This document shows positions 4,571 through 6,406 of a stretch of DNA of 6,406 nucleotides, one piece after another. A program made the translations under genes and the position numbers. The stretch is taken from positions 1 to 6,406 of the forward strand of contig JAUVHQ010000128.1 in assembly GCA_030593185.1 (NCBI GenBank), in the 5' to 3' direction. The stretch comes from Bacteroidota bacterium. Lineage in GTDB: Bacteria; Bacteroidota; Bacteroidia; Bacteroidales; VadinHA17. The notes under the pieces are model-generated. The model was not told where the DNA came from, searched no databases, and saw only the letters and a list, made by a program, of their open reading frames with translations. Numbering within the stretch: position 1 is the first letter of the stretch; every line of letters begins with the position of its first letter.

Positions 4571-5965
4571 ATGATGAAAGTGACAAACAATATAATATCC
4601 CCTGCCGGGCATATATCCGATCTTCTTCCTGATCAAAATAAGCCACGTGTTTATATTGAAACATACGGATGCCAGATGAATGTAGCGGACAGTGAAATTG
4701 TACTGTCCATACTGGTTGAAAACGGGTACAGTGTCAGTCATGATCCGAAACAGGCGGATATTATCCTGATTAATACCTGTTCAATCAGACAAAAAGCTGA
4801 ACAAAAAGTTTTCAAAAGACTGGATGTGTTTTCCCGGATCAGGAAAAACAATCCTGGTATACTGGTAGGTGTTATTGGGTGTATGGCTGAAAGACACAAA
4901 GAACAACTGGTGAATAATTTTCAGGTAGTTGATCTTGTTATTGGTCCTGATGCATACCGTAAATTACCAGATCTTATCAAAGAAGCCGGTACAGGACAGA
5001 AAGCAGTGAATGTCCTGCTTTCCCACGAAGAGACCTATGCTGATATCAGTCCGGTAAGAATGGATAAGAACCGGGTATCAGCTTTTATTTCCATAATGCG
5101 TGGTTGTAATAACATGTGTACCTATTGTGTTGTGCCTTATACAAGGGGCAGGGAAAGAAGTCTTGATCCGAAAATAATACTCAGAGAAGTTGATAATCTT
5201 ACCCGACTTGGATATAAGGAAGTCACTTTGATTGGCCAGAATGTTGATTCATACCGATGGAAGCCGAAGGAAAAAGACATAGAGATTTCGTTCAGCGGAC
5301 TACTTGAAAAAGTTGCTGAAGCTGTACCTGAAATGCGAATACGTTTTTCCACATCCCATCCTAAAGATTTGCCAGATAAGGTTCTATCAGTTATGAGCAG
5401 ATACAATAACATCTGTAAACACATACATCTGCCTCTGCAATCAGGAAGCTCCCGTATACTTGGTTTAATGTACCGCGGTTATACGCGGGAATGGTATATT
5501 GAACGTATAAAGGCAATTAAAAAGACCCTTCCCGGTTGTTCAATCTCAACTGATATTATTACCGGGTTCTGTTCAGAAACTGAAGAAGAACACAAAGAGA
5601 CATTAAGCCTTATGGAATGGGCAGGGTTTGATTTTGCTTATATGTTCAAATATTCTGAAAGACCGGGGACCAAAGCAGCAAAAAAACTGAATGATGATGT
5701 GCCTGAAGAAGTAAAATCACGCCGTCTTACAGAAATCATCGAACTTCAAAACAAATTATCACAAAGGGCAAAAACAAAAGACATAAACAGGGTTTACGAG
5801 GTTCTGGTCGAAGGCATTTCAAAAAAATCAGAGAATGACCTGTTTGGAAGAACTTCTCAGAACAAAGTAGTTGTTTTTCCCGGAAAAAACTATAAGCCGG
5901 GAGATATTGTAAAAGTCAGAATAAATGATTGCACTTCTGCAACACTGCTTGGAGAACCGGTTTAA
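4571..5965 (+). CDS. miaB: tRNA-2-methylthio-N6-dimethylallyladenosine synthase MiaB
   Basis: Radical SAM methylthiotransferase of 464 residues. It adds the 2-methylthio group to N6-isopentenyladenosine at position 37 of tRNAs that read UNN codons. The N-terminal UPF0004 domain has its three cluster-binding cysteines: Cys34 (YGCQMN), Cys70 (NTCSIR) and Cys104 (GCMAE). The radical SAM CxxxCxxC motif is Cys179, Cys183 and Cys186 (RGCNNMCTYCVVPYTRGRE). Later family motifs include TLIGQNVDSY, LPLQSGSSRIL and STDIITGF. Residues from about 400 form the TRAM RNA-binding domain, ending with KPGDIVKVRINDCTSATLLGE. The gene is complete, with no missing key residue. MiaB is preferred over RimO or MtaB because of the YGCQMN and NTCSIRQKAEQK motifs. 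An ATG at 4574 is an equally possible start. The partner MiaA, which makes the substrate, is not in the window. Confidence 0.96.
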   Translation: MMKVTNNIISPAGHISDLLPDQNKPRVYIETYGCQMNVADSEIVLSILVENGYSVSHDPKQADIILINTCSIRQKAEQKVFKRLDVFSRIRKNNPGILVGVIGCMAERHKEQLVNNFQVVDLVIGPDAYRKLPDLIKEAGTGQKAVNVLLSHEETYADISPVRMDKNRVSAFISIMRGCNNMCTYCVVPYTRGRERSLDPKIILREVDNLTRLGYKEVTLIGQNVDSYRWKPKEKDIEISFSGLLEKVAEAVPEMRIRFSTSHPKDLPDKVLSVMSRYNNICKHIHLPLQSGSSRILGLMYRGYTREWYIERIKAIKKTLPGCSISTDIITGFCSETEEEHKETLSLMEWAGFDFAYMFKYSERPGTKAAKKLNDDVPEEVKSRRLTEIIELQNKLSQRAKTKDINRVYEVLVEGISKKSENDLFGRTSQNKVVVFPGKNYKPGDIVKVRINDCTSATLLGEPV

Positions 5966-5980
5966 TTAATCCTTGTTTTT

Positions 5981-6406
5981 TCAGAAACCAATTCCAACGG
6001 TTACCCCTGCACGAACACTAAAACCATCAAAGGTGCCAATGTCAAAATCATCTTCCGATCCGATGGTAACATCCACATTACCAAAACCATATGCCGGTCC
6101 CAGAAAAGCTTCAATAGTAATTACATCTTTAAGTAGTGTTTGAGCACCTACCAACAAACCACCACCGAATACTGACAATTTACCTTCTGCATTCATCACT
6201 TCAGAAGAAAGGCTAAAACTTTGGTACCTAATATATGGCGCCAGGAATATTCCTTTTGGTGCTGGAGATTCTGAAAGATAGTACCTGAATTCCGGGGTAA
6301 TTCCAAAACCACTGAATTTAGTGTCCCCAGCCTCTACTTTGGTAAAAAAGAATCCCAGTTGTCCGCTCATATCATCATTTAAAACCCTTTCGTAGAAAAA
6401 AGATCC
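5981..6406 (-). CDS. Outer-membrane beta-barrel protein, 5' end cut by window edge
   Basis: 141 C-terminal residues are visible and the frame is open to base 6406. The ATG at 6370 is therefore probably internal: upstream codons read GSFFYERVLNDD, a normal barrel strand and turn. Alternating hydrophobic strands with aromatic girdles (QLGFFFTKV, FGITPEFRYYL, FLAPYIRYQSFSL, GGGLLVGAQTLL, VITIEAFLGPAYGFG, FSVRAGVTVGIGF) end in a C-terminal Phe, the usual signal for insertion by the BAM machinery. The FYERVL and FRYYL...APYIRY patterns recall small Bacteroidota barrels such as the DUF3575-like or porin-family proteins, but the exact family is uncertain. The function is unknown. The gene converges on miaB with a 15-bp gap that contains no obvious terminator hairpin. 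Confidence 0.82.
   Translation of the reverse strand, partial: GSFFYERVLNDDMSGQLGFFFTKVEAGDTKFSGFGITPEFRYYLSESPAPKGIFLAPYIRYQSFSLSSEVMNAEGKLSVFGGGLLVGAQTLLKDVITIEAFLGPAYGFGNVDVTIGSEDDFDIGTFDGFSVRAGVTVGIGF

Noticed and set aside
4409..4741. Minus-strand frame of 110 residues across the yebC/miaB start region
   Set aside because: It crosses the divergent promoter and overlaps two well-supported genes in the wrong frames.
5966..5980. Bidirectional terminator between miaB and the barrel gene
   Set aside because: The 15-bp gap has a short T-run but no stem of useful length.
5981..6370. A complete 129-residue gene starting at the ATG at 6370
   Set aside because: The frame remains open to 6406 with barrel-like residues and no signal peptide follows the ATG, so this Met is internal.

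Overview
The window comes from an AT-rich bacterial chromosome, most likely a member of the Bacteroidota. Three things point there. The protein families match: a short class IV aminotransferase next to pabB, secreted single SPOR-domain proteins, a two-domain universal stress protein, and LEA-type lipoproteins. Several genes are preceded by copies of TAnnTTTG, the -7 promoter box of this phylum. There are no strong Shine-Dalgarno sequences. Nothing suggests a plasmid, phage, CRISPR array or defence island; the genes are ordinary housekeeping and envelope genes.

Layout. Positions 1-1276 (+) hold the end of a folate-branch operon: the 3' part of pabB (cut by the left edge) overlapping a short pabC-like lyase gene by 17 bp. 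Together they would turn chorismate into p-aminobenzoate. Positions 1277-1768 lie between two convergently transcribed units and carry no gene. Most of this gap is a 388-bp cluster of palindromes, bounded by two near-identical inverted 20-bp sequences and containing a 2.5-copy direct repeat of about 45 bp.

Positions 4517 to 1769 (-) hold a co-directional series: yebC, a LEA-type lipoprotein, a tandem universal stress protein and a secreted SPOR-domain protein. A 140-bp tract of heptamer-type tandem repeats separates yebC from the lipoprotein gene, and its last repeat family runs into the yebC stop codon. The usp gene appears to have its own promoter, whose -7 box also argues against an upstream TTG start. 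usp and the SPOR gene are 13 bp apart and probably co-transcribed.

Positions 4518-4570 form a compact divergent promoter region between yebC (-) and miaB (+), with two -7 boxes lying back to back. miaB (4571-5965) is complete, with all six expected iron-sulfur cysteines. It converges, with a 15-bp gap, on the 3' part of an outer-membrane beta-barrel gene that runs off the right edge.

The non-coding DNA is more unusual than the genes. The 1290-1677 palindrome cluster looks like a mobile or REP-like repeat island, and the 3638-3777 heptamer mosaic looks like a minisatellite of changing sequence but near-constant period. No previously undescribed protein system is evident here.
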